In this document: in pieces, positions 47,890 through 59,451 of the stretch
Position numbering within the stretch: the stretch's first letter is position 1
How the letters are laid out: each line of letters opens with the position of its first letter
NCBI RefSeq assembly: GCF_963678635.1
Contig: NC_087063.1
Coordinates: 22,016,701 to 22,080,700 of the forward strand
DNA: 64,000 nucleotides
DNA from: Symsagittifera roscoffensis
Taxonomy: Eukaryota; Xenacoelomorpha; Acoela; Convolutidae
Direction of reading: 5' to 3'
Notes under the pieces: generated by a model
Databases searched by the model: none
Seen by the model: only the letters and a program-made list of their open reading frames with translations
What the model was told of the DNA's origin: nothing
Position numbers and translations under genes: made by a program

Positions 47890-49640
47890 CATTCAGTTAC
47901 TTTTCTCTTTAATTTTTTGGCACATTTTTTGGCAGCCAAAACTGAAAAATTAAACCTGAAAAATTCGAGTTCACGCAGTCTTCAATATTGATCAATATAT
48001 CTAAAATCGAGATCCTTATATTTTCAATTACTTTTTCTTCTTGCTAAATAGCTGTAGCTGAGTTGTTATTGCGTTGCTCGAGGTCGCATTCCAAAAACTG
48101 AACATCGGACTCTCGGATTTCCAAAAGTTGCCTGGAACTAAACAAACTACGATCCTATCTGAAACTATTCTTGTTTGAGTCGTAATGGGAAATTGAGAAC
48201 GAGATCATTTTCTCGACCTGGTAAGGAATTGGAGTTTATTAAGTTGATATAAGCTTTCAAAAAGATTCAAAAATCATCTAACGTTTTTTCTGCAAATGTT
48301 TGATAAATTATTAATTCCTTTTTCTCTATTGACTCCAATTCCTGCAGAGCGTCACGACACAAAAACGCAGAATAAACGACAGAAAAACCCCAGATACAAC
48401 ACTCATCAAAAAACTCCACCCCAGGATCCTCAAACTACGGTAGTTGAGAATGTTCTAGTCCACAGTACCAATAGTAAACATAAAAAGTCAATTTGAGTCA
48501 ATTGGTATTAATTAATAAGTGCATGCCGCCTCCTTTCGACAACACAATGTTAGCTTGTTCATGCTAGGTTGTTGATAGAAAAAAAATTACCTCTTGAATT
48601 AACTTCAATTAGCAGCAGCGTGAACATCAGTCGTTAACCCCCTCCCCCCTAAAAAACACTCTTTCGAATGGGCGCTCTAAGGCACAGTCAGTAGCTAAGG
48701 AGACGACCATAAACTAATTCAGAGCATGTTTAAATTCAAAATTCTAACCCTAGAATTTTCGATAAAAAATTGAAAATTAAATATCAATTTAATTTTGAAA
48801 CTAGAGATTCGGTACATTTAAGATAGTGTAACGTTTGTTGTTAAATATTATTGAAGCAACCTTACAGCCCCCACCCTCCCTAAATTGATTTAGGGGGGAG
48901 AAAATATGAATTTTTCATGAGCTAACTTTGAGAATAGCCCATATTTGACAAAATTAAAAGTATTACTAAAAAAATGGAATTCAAACAATATTTTGGTAAT
49001 TAACAGCTTAACAGCATACAACTGCACTCCCGGATTTAAAATGTATAAATCAATTTTATTCGCGCACTTGTATTACATTCATATTTTATGCAGAACTGTT
49101 TTTCAGATCTAAAACATTCAGGGGGGGGGGGGCATTCTACTGTAGGGCACTTAGGGGGAGATAGTGCGGTTGATCCAAATTATTATTTCTATCACCGAAT
49201 TTGAATGAAAAAAATCTACCCCAAGAATAAATATTCTGCACAGTCAAAAATTGCAACAGAAAACTTCAGGATCTAAATCAAGTCACGCGAGGATAGTTAA
49301 AGTAATCACATCAAACTTAAATTGTCTTGAAAAAATTACAATAGGAAAAAGAGCTTTTTTCGCGAGAAGTCGTTAACCTAAACAAAACTGCTCGCATATC
49401 AAAGCAAAGCCCTGAATCTACTATTACAAACTACGTTCATACGGCAGTATGCCGACAAGATCAAAGGTCAACCAGCCGAAAAAATGGTTTACTATTCCAA
49501 CAAGCCAAAAACTGAAATTGTTACGCAACATAGCAACAAATAGCCCCTTTCATACAAAACTCTTATGCAAGTTCGTTTTCAAGATAGGACGTTTTGTAAA
49601 TATTACTTTATGTTGAACATCTAGATTACATACATCTGAC
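47890..49640. other. Spacer with low-complexity stretches
   Basis: No convincing gene. There is a 12-G run at 49121-49132, and a fragment resembling the hairpin end of the R repeat near 49378-49440. A frame at 48296-48496 (66 codons, Lys/Gln/Pro-rich) is preceded by a fair acceptor (CCTGCAG), but nothing supports it as an exon. Confidence 0.45.
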
Positions 49641-50034
49641 CAGGGGAGGATCGGGGATTTTCTCTAGAGGAGGCGGATTTTCAAAAAATTTTGTCAATTT
49701 TTCTTAGGTTGACTAAATTGCTTTTCCGAGGTTTCCCGAAGCACTAAAAAGACCTTTTTTGTCAGATTTTCTGAGCCGCAGGCCAGTTTTTGGAAGAAAA
49801 AAACAGGCCAAAAAGACGTTTTTATAAACTTTTTGGAACAATTTGACCAAAAAATTGCTCGTTTTTTTGGAGCGCGCTCCCCCCTCACAATAAGAATGTA
49901 TTGGCGTGTGTAGAAAAATTTTAGGGTTCATCAGCAAAAAATATATATCTCAAAATAGTACAAAGGCGGCCCTTTGGGTCGGCAGGGGGCTGAATTCTTG
50001 AGGAGAAATCCCGCCCTCCTTAAATCCGCTACTG
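49641..50034 (+). mobile_element. hAT-type MITE (394 bp)
   Basis: Starts CAGGGGAGGATCGGGGATTT and ends TAAATCCGCTACTG. The flanks are CATCTGAC (49633-49640) and CGTCTGAC (50035-50042), an 8-bp duplication with one mismatch. The interior aligns with 57410-57830 and with about 3600-3990. Confidence 0.85.
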
Positions 50035-50820
50035 CGTCTGACTTGAATCATTCTTTCTTAAATTGCAAAGTCATTTTTCCAACTCGTACCGTCCATTTCA
50101 AGTAGATTTGATTTGCTGAAAAGAATAGCTAATGTTTACTTGCCTATCTCATCTGGTAATTTGTCACATCGAAAGTTACTATTGGTACTTGGACTAGGAA
50201 CCGGTATCCCCGGCAACAATCGAGTACACCGTTGTGGAAGACAGCAGAAAACCCACCAAAACAAAGCCCGGTCAAGCGGATAATTCAGAGGGTTTGCAGA
50301 AAACTCCAAAAATCAACGAAGTCATCGGCTTAATACTCCGTTTGATGAACTTTAATATCCAATTTTTATTTAAGAAACGTATCCCATTTAAACCACGTGC
50401 TCCCATTTTCTCTCAAATAGACCATAAATACGGATAATTTTCCTCATTCTTTAGCTTGTAGTTACAACTGCTCACGCTGCGTGAATGGTAATCGATTGCC
50501 CAAAACTTTCAAATTGGATTTAATTAACCCTTTCTACCCTGGCCTCATTGAATGATGTTAACAAAATTCAACTTCCACGTAAATTAAGTGTAAGTAAACA
50601 GGTAAAAAGCCAAAATCTAGGCGAGGTGCATGCATGCTAAAAGAGGTTAAAAACTGAATACTAAAGAACCAAGAAACTGCATTTTATGAATTGTGCAGGT
50701 GTCTCAATTCAATCATTTAGGATTCCCATTACAAGGCCAAACTGTGCAGTGGATAGGCGCACAATTTTGTGCCTGTGTTCCTGGATACCTGATACAAATC
50801 TTTAAACATGTTCCAAAAAG
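50035..50820. other. Region upstream of the serpin body exon
   Basis: No recognised gene. A short frame at 50234-50437 has no family signal. An upstream untranslated or signal-peptide exon of the serpin could lie here, but no donor/acceptor pair can be fixed. Confidence 0.35.
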
Positions 50821-51012
50821 TAAGTGGATTCCATTTACAAAGTTTCCGTGGATTCCGCATACAAATACATGTAACTTAAATTTTGAAGGCACATTTGTTG
50901 TGTCGCGGATTCCACAACAAGCGAATATAGCTAGTTGATCTAGCTTCAGCAACTGTAAGTGGAATCCGCGATTGTAATTTGAATCCGCAATATTTGTAAG
51001 CGGAATCTGCTT
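50821..51012. repeat. Inverted cluster of GGATTCC words upstream of the serpin
   Basis: Three TGGATTCC/CGGATTCC words (50825, 50849, 50906) are followed by three in the opposite sense, GGAATCC, GAATCCG and GGAATCT (50961, 50981, 51001). The left arm GGATTCCGCATACAAAT is roughly the reverse complement of ATTTGTAAGCGGAATCT on the right. It lies 100-290 bp before the first Met of the serpin frame. Confidence 0.55.
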
Positions 51013-51106
51013 ACAACTCATAGAAAGCACAGTTTGACCTCGTAATGCCCTTTTTGACATATTTGTCGAACCTCGGAGAATTAAGTCGGACTCATCATCG
51101 ACGAAA

Positions 51107-52008
51107 ATGTTTGAATTCTGCCACAAATTCGCAACCCAATATTTCTCCAGTTTATCCAAGAACAAAAATGGCGCAGTATCGCCATTCAGTGTGTTCGTAT
51201 GTCTCTCAATGGCCAAAATGGGCGCGGGAGGCAAAACATTGAAGGAATTCATTGAAGTACTTGGCGACGATCAGGAGGAAACCAAAAGTGTTGTGAAAAA
51301 ATTCGTTCACTGGGAAGACAATGAGTTCGAATTAAAGCTCGCTAATGCAATTTTTGTCAAGGACGGAATAAGGCTGATCGAAAGCTTTGAGCAGAGTTTA
51401 GATGAAAGTTTCTCGGCACTGGTTCAAAATGTTGCTCTGGGGACGATTGACGGTGAAACGGTTGTGAACGATTGGATAAGAGAGCAAACAAAAGGACTGA
51501 TCGATAAAGTTATAAAAAATACAACGGGGGATGATCTGGCTATTTTAGTGAACGCGGTTTACATGAAAGGCAAATGGGTGAAGGAGTTTACGCTAAGCCG
51601 AAAGAATGAAGATTTCAGAACGTCGGCAGGTGAAATTGTTCAACCACAAATGTTGAAAAAAGAGTGCATTTTTGGTTTTTACATTGACAAAGCAAATCAG
51701 TATAAGATCGCATTTTTCGAGTACAAATTCGCTGAAAATTCGTCTGACCAATGGGAAATGGGGGTCTTACTTCCAGATCAGCAATCACAATGCAGCACTA
51801 AAATTGCTGACTTTTTGACATTCATTTCACCAGAGAACATGAAAAAGTTCACGAATTACTCGCCTGACTCAAGATTTCTGACCAAATTGCACGTGTTACT
51901 GCCTAAAGTGAAAGCTGAAGCTGAAATAGACCTCATTCCAATACTCGAAAAAATGGGAATGAGCAGTGCATTCAATTCATCAGGTGCAAACTTCTCGGAA
52001 ATGCTTGC
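51107..52008 (+). CDS. Serpin body exon
   Basis: Encodes the serpin core, a suicide inhibitor of proteases, from helix A (MFEFCHKFATQYF) through the shutter (SPFSVFVCLSM) and GAGGKT, the VNDWIREQTKG and ILVNAVYMKGKW breach motifs, to LLPKVKAEAEIDL and the pre-loop GMSSAF segment. Donor C|GTAAGT at 52008/52009 leaves a split codon (GC). The frame is open from about 51030 but the first Met is at 51107, with no signal peptide, so the product may be intracellular, or a secretory exon may lie upstream. Joined to the exon at 56113 it gives a normal serpin length of about 385 residues. Confidence 0.85.
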
Positions 52009-53246
52009 GTAAGTATCATTTTCATATCAAATCCTCCTTTTTTCAGACGACTCAGTTTAAAACTCTGTGTCCAAAAGACCGTGTCCGAAAAACCGAAAGC
52101 GTCAACCACTGTCAGAGATATGGAAGGAAAAAGGACTTAGGGTGGGTTTATGGTTTCAAGTATCTGTTAGTACTTGTTTCTCAAGTGATCAACAGTTGTA
52201 TCATATTAACACTTTTTAAGTCGTGCTTCATTGTCCAAAAGATAAGCAAACAACTATTTCAGTGAGGGAAGTTTATCTGGTCGATGATGTTTTAAATACC
52301 AGTTCAATATTTTTCTGACCAATCGCTGCAAACTCAAATTACTCTAGTGAGGCTGTCTTCAAGTAAGTTTTGGCTCAGAAAGTTAAATGCAATTCGATTA
52401 GGAACAAGACAAAAAATACTTCCAATATAAATCTGTTTCTCAGTTTTTAACTCTAAGTATTATGGCTACGACTTCTTTCCTCCTCAACAGATAAAAAAAG
52501 TTTTCTTCCAACAAAAGGAGCCGAAAGAGTTTTTCCTCGAAAAATTGTGTCACGGTTTATTGAAAGGCCTAAATTTGCATAAAATTAGAATTAGTTGCTG
52601 CCAAAGAAATTAACCAAAGTTGGAACGAAATTAATTATGAAGAAGTGATAAAAATTTTTTGTTAAGTGAAGGAGTCAATTACTTATTTTTATGGCTCCCA
52701 TTGAATGACTGATTTTCAGAGAAGTTTTATAAGAACTGTAGTTTTGAGAAACTGCGTCTCTAATTCCGTTCACGTTCTAACTTAACTGTAATGCAAATTA
52801 GTCCGTAGGTTTCGACGGGACGACCACGATTCACTACAACTCGAAAGTTTTAGGTTGTCGGCAATAACTTTTTAGTGTTATATTTGTGCCCCTATAGAAA
52901 ACAAACCTGTAATCTTTTCTAGTTTAGATGATGTAATTGAGCTTTTTCTTGCTTGTAACGATGATTTGAATATAAATTAGTTGGTTGCACGTGTTTGGTA
53001 TTTCAGTTTCGCAGTTTTCATAACTTTTACTTGCTGTGTTCTGGTTTTCTATTTCTTTTCCAGAATTTCTCTGAATGCATATGCAAATTTGAAGTCATCT
53101 AAGATGATTGCCAATTGTCAAATTGGCATATAACACTCGGCCTCATTTTGCAGTTGCAAAATGAATTAAAAAAAAGAGCTGGGGTGGTAGCTATTTAAAA
53201 AAAACGCTGGGTTAACGTTCGTGCAAGAGTCGGTTGAAGTTATCGA

Positions 53247-53560
53247 CTATGGCTGTCGGCAGCAAGGCTGCTTTAGGATGAGGCTCTCATTGTCGTGAAT
53301 AATCGTTTGTTGGGTCATTGCAATAGTCCGTGCAATAGTGGTATTGACAAAAAGTTTGTCCCTGGTTTTGACGGTGTAAATGTAAACGCGTGTCTGGGCA
53401 TCATTGGTTGATTTGTTTGCTGTGATCCTTCCAATTGGCCAGAGTCCTCGTTACGTCATATCCTGACGAATCCAAACGATTTCCCCCATTTTGATACTGG
53501 CGGCGCCCATCGTTGTCGCGGCAGTAGTGTTGGTACCAGCCCCTTTGAGTTTGATGCTCT
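53247..53560 (-). pseudogene. Fragment of a BEL/Pao-type Pol C-terminus
   Basis: On the minus strand MGEIVWIRQD (from 53489) is followed, after a stop, by RGLWPIGRI and a VYIYTVKT stretch. This is the pattern of the domain after the integrase of BEL/Pao elements, where a PRxxWPxGRI motif is usual. Only about 80 codons remain, with an internal stop. Recognition is by motif only. Confidence 0.5.
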
Positions 53561-53708
53561 TACCACTGCATTTTTTTCACTTGCAATCAAAAAATTCCAG
53601 TTGTATTCAATTCAGTGCTAACTAAACTTGCGAAGGGGTACAAGTTCAACGGAATCAAAAAAAAATATTCAAGAAAATGAGGGTCATAAGCACTAATCAC
53701 AAATCAAA

Positions 53709-53734
53709 TCTCTCTTTCTCTCTCTTTCTCTCGT

Positions 53735-53767
<33 letters not shown>

Positions 53768-53768
53768 A
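53709..53768. repeat. (TC)n microsatellite
   Basis: About 60 bp of CT dinucleotides with scattered T and G interruptions. Confidence 0.95.
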
Positions 53769-54939
53769 GAGACTCCTAACCGTCCAGTTACACTAAAGAA
53801 ATTCTTAACATATAAGTGAGTTCGACCTGCTAAAATTAATAGCGTCTTTGCAAACCATCTATCTATTTTTTGAGATCAAATGTTCTCACTAATCATGAGA
53901 TCCAACTAATTTCTTTCAAAATATTCGTTTTTCTTGAATGAGATTCGATCAAACAAAAGTTTTCACTGGGAAAAACCATACTAAAAAACTTCATGTGGGT
54001 ACAAAAGACAAGAAACCATCAAAAAGCCGTTACCAGTAAACACCAGATTGCTGCTAATGAATGCCCGTAACATGAGCTACTTAACTAGCCGCCCATTTTT
54101 CAAGGAACTATATAATATTTTAAGCTTTTCACTTTGAATTTTTTTAAACTGTGCTGTAAAAACACGCTGTGACCGTCTTGAAGTCGATTCGTCTTCAGAT
54201 TTAAGAGAAACAAATAAAATTTTACCTATTCAGTTTTTCTTAAGCTAGAAAACGTCATGCTTTTTCTGGGGAATCAACAAAGTTTTTATCAGCCTACTTC
54301 AATTTAAGTTATCCAAATCATAAGGTTGGTGAACCTTGTCGTACAAAACCACTTGTCTTCAAACAGCAGCATAATATTTTTTTTATTAGAAAAAACTGTT
54401 TTATGATAGCTTTACCAACTTGAAACAACATAAAAGAAAATGAAACACTCGCAAAACTTTTAACATACAATACAATTAATTTCAGTCTTAAGATGTTATT
54501 TCATAAGCTTCACCTTGAAGATAAAACATTGCAAGCCTAAGTAAAAATTAAATGGAAAAAAAAATATTTTAACTGACATTTAGCGAAGTTGTTATAAAGC
54601 ATTTTTGTGAGTAGCAAATTTTTTTTGATTTGTTTCACAATTCGATTTTAATCTATAAGGTTTATAAGAAAGTCTTCAGTTTGTTTGTTTGATTTTAAAT
54701 TTTTTATACTTTTTATTCTGTCTAGATGGTCATCTTTTGTTGTCAAAATTTTGGTTCAGAGAAAAATTTACTTCGACCAGATTCAACATCAAAATCAGCG
54801 TGTATTCAACAGATTCAACATTTGATGTATTCAGCATCAAAATCAGCGGCTGATGCTGATTCTAATCTAGCAGTTTCTGGGAGAGACTGTTAATTTAGCC
54901 TAATATTTACGGCGTTGTCATTTCAGTGTTTCTGCCTGG

Positions 54940-56371
54940 GTTCAGTTGAGCGCAAAATGTTTCGTTACAATAGAAAGATCCCAGTTCTATGAAGTTTAAA
55001 GCAATGATGCAGAAAATTGTCACGAGTGTATGTTTATAGCGACAACCATGGATCATTTATCTATGTTATAAAACTGAATGAGCCCATGAAATTTTTTTTT
55101 TTTTTTTTTTCATTTCGAAACAGCAAATTTTTGAAAATTCAAGTTTTTCGATATCAACCTATCCAACCAATGATAACTGACTTCAATGTTACTCAATTTT
55201 TCTACCCAGAAACAGTTTCAATTTTTTTTCACAAAATCTGATGTGGTCTTAAAATCATCTTTATTGCTTATTGTTCTGACCATTAAAATGGGAGAGGAAC
55301 TTTGTATTCGGTTGTGTTTTAGTTTTAGTTTCTTTTTGTTTTCCACGCAAAATCAGGTACCACAAATAATCATCGGAATAGTTAGAGTGATATAACATAT
55401 TGAAGCTCTCTCAAACGTGATTCGAACGACTTTAAAAGTTTCTGGAAAAACTGGTTTGAAGTTTTTGATATTTGGTCAAATTTCGAGCAAATGGGGTGAC
55501 CGTGTACGCTTATCATAGCTTTTCCAAAATGTAGTTATACTTAAGTAAAGGTAGTTTTTGGCCTTTTGGAGAGTAACTTTGGAATTTAAATTTTCAAAAA
55601 AATTCAAAAAGATTTCTGCAAAAAACTTTTTTTTCAAATTTGTTTTCTAACTTTTTTTCTCGTTTTTCAATCTTTTTTCTTCAAAACTGTTTTACAATTG
55701 ACCTATTTTACTATGACTCTCAAATATGCCTACGTTCTGTTTTTTCGTTTTGACACAACATGCAACAGATCTTTTTATTACAATATGCAGAAAAAAAAAC
55801 GACACAAATATGAAATAAAAATTTTGTTTTTGTATTTTTTAAGACTGATCGGAACTATCTGTGCTATTTGCACAGTAACCGGCTAACCTTGTTAGACGTT
55901 GAAATTGTCTAATTTAGGGTAAAAGCTAGCTCTTTGTCATTTTAATCGGTTTTGGTTATTTGATTTTATTATCCTGACTTTCGGCTCAAAATAGTTAATT
56001 TATTGCACGAAGAAGATCCTGACAATTAATGCATTTGATTCTCCTTACTGATTTAATGGTTCCTACAATTCCCTAATTCAAATGTAGGAAGGCAATTTTG
56101 TTGTCATTTCAGCGTAGACGAACCAGTTCACTTCAATGAGGCCAAGCAGAGGTGTTATGTTGACATAGACGAACAAGGGACGGAAGCTGCTGCAGTGACA
56201 TATATGAATATGAAGTTAATGTGCTCCAGAGAAATAGAGCCAGAACCACCAACACCATTCCACGTTCTCTTTCCATACATTTACTTCATATTCCAGCCAG
56301 CTACCGGGATCATACTGTTTGTTGGCATTGTCAACAACCCGTGTGCTGATGAAAAACAGCCACCACAGTAA
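54940..56371 (+). repeat. First copy of the duplicated loop-exon block
   Basis: Aligns with about 61570-62258. The start (GTTCAGTTGAG / GTTGAGTTGAC), the AAGAAGATCCTGACAA stretch, the acceptor and the exon start all match. The first copy carries about 640 bp (near 55280-55920) that the second lacks. Confidence 0.75.
56113..56371 (+). CDS. Serpin reactive-centre-loop exon (functional copy)
   Basis: Begins right after TTGTCATTTCAG with one base that completes the split codon from 52008, then 85 codons to TAA (56369-56371). It contains VDIDEQ, a canonical hinge GTEAAAVTY, the loop, the strand FHVLFPYIYFIFQP and NNPC near the end. Counting from P17 Glu predicts P1-P1' as Met-Cys, close to the Met-Ser of elastase-type inhibitors; the exact bond is inference. 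A separate last exon for the loop allows specificity to be swapped by alternative splicing, as established for some insect serpins. Confidence 0.85.
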
Positions 56372-56670
56372 CTGAACTTATTGACACAAATGTAAGAAAT
56401 TGTAAATGCGTATTCGATATGTAATGATCCTAATTATAACAATAATTGCTCATATGTACAGTCCTTTGTTCTTATTTTTTTATTCACGAGGAGTGATTTT
56501 TACTAATCATTGTATTATTCAGATTATTTTAGAGATGAAACGAGTTTAAAAATTAGAAGGCACATAACCCGTTTTTTGGGTGCAAGAGAAAAGCAGGTTT
56601 CTGCATTAAACGGTGGCGAATCTAACGCTACAAAAAGCGGTCGTTCCAAATAACATGTGAGAAAATATGA
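56372..56670. other. 3' flank of the serpin
   Basis: No consensus AATAAA was found in the first 150 bp; no other feature is seen. Confidence 0.4.
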
Positions 56671-57034
56671 AAGACTGCTGGTATCAGGGCGAATCCCCGA
56701 ATGTTTCGAGCGACTGCCTTTTAAGGTTTATGGAGCAGTAATAACATGAAAAAATTAAAAATATTTTTTTTCTTAAGTTGAGAATTTTTTACGAAAATCA
56801 TCCCTCCACATGCCATACAAAATAAAAAGTAATAGATTTTGCTCCTATTAAGAAACCAATTAAGGCACATAAGCTAATTTCAACAAATTTGGAACGATTT
56901 GTAAGATGGATTAAACCTCCGCTTACGCGTTAATAGCGCGAAACATATCGCGCGTTAATTGTCCTAAATTGGCAAAAAGGCAATCTTTAAACCCCATTAA
57001 CTTTACGAAAAATGATTACAAGTGACATATTTTT

Positions 57035-58004
57035 GTTCCAATTTTCGATACGAAAGTAACGGAATATTTGTGCTCGGGGTGGGTTTTTTTTCAGACAAAT
57101 TTCGACTTTTTAACTAGCTATTTTTGACGAAGTTTCTGTATATCATTCAAAAGGTTTTGTTGTCTTGAGCTTAATTTTGAAAAAAAATTTCACCTGTTAT
57201 CATTTTCGTAAAGTTATGGAGGTTTAGAGATTGCCACTTAGCCAATTTGGGACAATTAACGCGCGATATATTTTACGCTATTAACGCGTAAGCGCGCAGA
57301 TTTAATCCGTCTTAGAAATCGTTCCTAATTGGTTGAAACAAGCTTATTTGCCATAATTGATTTGTTACAAGGAGCGAAATCTATCTTTGTGTACTTGTGG
57401 GGGTATGATCAGGGGCGGATCTAGGATTTTCTCGAGGGGGGGGGGCGGATTTCCAAAAAGTTTTCGAAAATTTTGACCTTTTTTTAGGTCGACCAAACTG
57501 AATTTCCGAGCTCTCCTAAAGCAGTAAAAATACCCTGTTTTGGCCAAATATTCTGCGCCGCGGGCAAATTTTTAAAAAACAGGTCAAAAAAGCCGCTTTT
57601 GGGCTTTTTTTGGAAAATTTTGACAAAAAAGATCGCGTTTTTTGGCGCGCACTCCCCCTCAAAGTTAGTACATTTTGGCGCCCAAGGCGCCTTTAGAAAA
57701 ATTTTAGGGTCAGTCGGCCAAAAATAGATTTCTTAAAAAGTTCCAAAACGGGGACCCTTTGGGTTGGAAGGGGATTGAATTCCTGAGGAAAGGGGGCGTC
57801 CGCCCCCCGTCCCCCCTAAATCCGCCCCTGGGTATGATTATATATGGCGTTTGGAGGGATGATTTTCATAAAAATTTTCAAATTTTAGAAAAAAAATTCA
57901 TTTTATTTTATTACATATAACTTTTTTTATAGGTTATTACTGCTCCATTAACATTTGAAGTCAGTCGGAACATTCAGGGCTTCGCCCTGATACGAGCAGT
58001 CTTG
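57035..58004 (-). repeat. R repeat, copy 5, inserted in reverse inside copy 4
   Basis: Read on the minus strand it runs from CAAGACTGCTCGTATCAGGG (58004) through the hairpin TCAGGGCGAAGCCCTGA to CGATACGAAAAT-TTGGAAC-like bases at about 57035. Without the MITE at 57410-57830 and its duplication it is about 540 bp, the length of the other copies, so this is a full-length insertion. It shows that R is mobile. Confidence 0.7.
57410..57830 (+). mobile_element. hAT-type MITE (421 bp) nested in the R repeat
   Basis: Starts CAGGGGCGGATCTAGGATTT and ends CCCCCCTAAATCCGCCCCTG, near-perfect inverted termini, with exact 8-bp flanks GGTATGAT (57402-57409 and 57831-57838). No coding capacity. It is the best preserved of the four copies and the youngest layer of a three-level nest. 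Confidence 0.92.
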
Positions 58005-58154
58005 TTTCAAATTTTAACTCAGGACATCAATATCTTTCCAATGATGTTGAAAAATTCCGTCAAAAATGGCTTCTTAAAAAGTCGAAATTTGTCTGAAGAA
58101 AAAACCACCCCGGGTCCAAACATTCCATTACTTTTGTTACGAAAATCGGAACAA

Positions 58155-59314
58155 AAAAACTCCGACTTCAGAAAGACATAATAAAATAACCTTAGCGTAA
58201 CCGTTACCAGACAAGATTTTTTGGGAGCGCCGGAAAGGCTTAATTTACTTTCGCCAATTGCTGCTATAGTTGCGCCAATAAGGCGAGCCAATTCTAATGG
58301 CGAGCCAGTGGGCAGATCAAGTTAACACCCCCCCCCCCCCCCCCAATAGATCAAGTTAAGATCCTCCACCCCAGCGCTTAATTTAAATTAAATTTGTTAA
58401 GCGCTCATGTAAAACGCTCGATTCACATTGGCTGAAAAATCCCATCATAGAACCAAGTTAACATCCTCCCCCCGAACGGCTTTGGGAGGGATGTTAACTT
58501 AGTCCCATTGCTCTACAATTTGGCGTATTATGTGACATGTACGAATAGGCGTTTTTGACTGGGGCTGAAACCAGTCAACAAGATTTCCTGGGCCCAGGTA
58601 CACGACCTAAGTGAGCCAATAGATGTAAATGTCGCCACTCAAACTCAACAGAGACTTAACGCGACTTTGCGCAAACGGAAAACTTCGGCGCGACTTTCAG
58701 CAACCCAAAAGAATTATGTCGCGACTTTGCACCACCAAAAATTGACGTTTGCGCAACCCATGAAAAATAAGCTGATCGATGAATTTTGCGCGACAGATGT
58801 TTTTAGTGCGACTTTGTGTGACTCATGAAAGAGAAAGGGCAACTTTGCACGAACGTGATTTTTGGTGCAAACTTTAAAGAAAAGTCGCGAACTGCTTTCA
58901 TACTAGGACGAACCTCCTTTCGTAGTAGGACGAACCTGATTTTCAAAAAACCTGCTTTCATAGCAGGACGACGCGTTGAACGTTCCGACTGCCCTTTAAC
59001 TGAACTTCGAACTGTTAATATTAAAAATCGAGCTGTTAAAAAATGAATATCTCCAAAAAAGTGGATAAAATTTTAAGCGCGCAAAAATATGCTCAAGCGA
59101 ATGATGACCCAAGTGTCCTTCTTGTAAACATCTATTATATTTTTTATTTTTCAACAAAATCTTCGTCATGATATAGGAAATTTTTCAGAAAAAATACTCG
59201 TTGGCTTACCAAAAATAGTCTAATTTCAAAACTAAACAACTGAGTAATTTTTTGTCGGAATTTGGAAGGAAAAAAATGTTTACAGCTATGAAACATAATT
59301 TATTTGAGTTTCAC
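58155..59314. other. Spacer with hairpins and short tandem words
   Basis: No gene. It contains a 17-C run (58328-58344), three AGTTAACATCCTCC-like words, one pair of which forms a hairpin (58453-58468 with 58485-58501), repeated GCGACTTTG words between 58650 and 58820, and three degenerate copies of TTTCATASTAGGACGA between 58890 and 58970. Confidence 0.55.
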
Positions 59315-59323
59315 AGAGAGAGA

Positions 59324-59375
<52 letters not shown>

Positions 59376-59397
59376 AAAGAGAGAGAGAGAGAGAGAG

Positions 59398-59450
<53 letters not shown>

Positions 59451-59451
59451 T
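59315..59451. repeat. (GA)n microsatellite
   Basis: About 137 bp of GA with GATA and GAAGAGAAA interruptions. The long Leu/Ser frame on the minus strand here is only a reading of this repeat. Confidence 0.95.

Larger units (their letters stand above)
52009..56112 (+). other. Serpin intron of about 4.1 kb
   Basis: GTAAGT donor, TTGTCATTTCAG acceptor. It holds a BEL/Pao remnant (53247-53560), a TC microsatellite (53709-53768), a 22-T run (about 55090) and, from about 54940, the first copy of a block that is repeated around the third loop exon. The frame at 51966-52265 that crosses the donor is not supported by homology. Confidence 0.7.
56671..58154 (+). repeat. R repeat, copy 4, interrupted by an inverted R repeat
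   Basis: Begins AAGACTGCTGGTATCAGGGC and follows the R pattern to about 57034, then resumes at about 58005 (CAAATTTTAACTCAGGACA) and ends near AAAATCGGAACA (58154). The missing middle is replaced by a full R copy in reverse orientation. Confidence 0.75.

Noticed and set aside
48296-48496. Possible exon encoding a Lys/Gln/Pro-rich peptide after a CCTGCAG acceptor
   Set aside because: No donor, no homology and no link to a recognised gene; composition alone is not enough.
50234-50437. Possible N-terminal exon of the serpin
   Set aside because: No signal peptide and no usable donor in the right phase; 51107 already begins at helix A.
52009-52265. Frame continuing past the serpin donor (51966-52265)
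   Set aside because: It lies in another frame, crosses a consensus GTAAGT donor, and lacks any serpin loop sequence.
53700-53770. Spaced-repeat array (CRISPR-like)
   Set aside because: It is a dinucleotide microsatellite without spacers, and the genome is eukaryotic.
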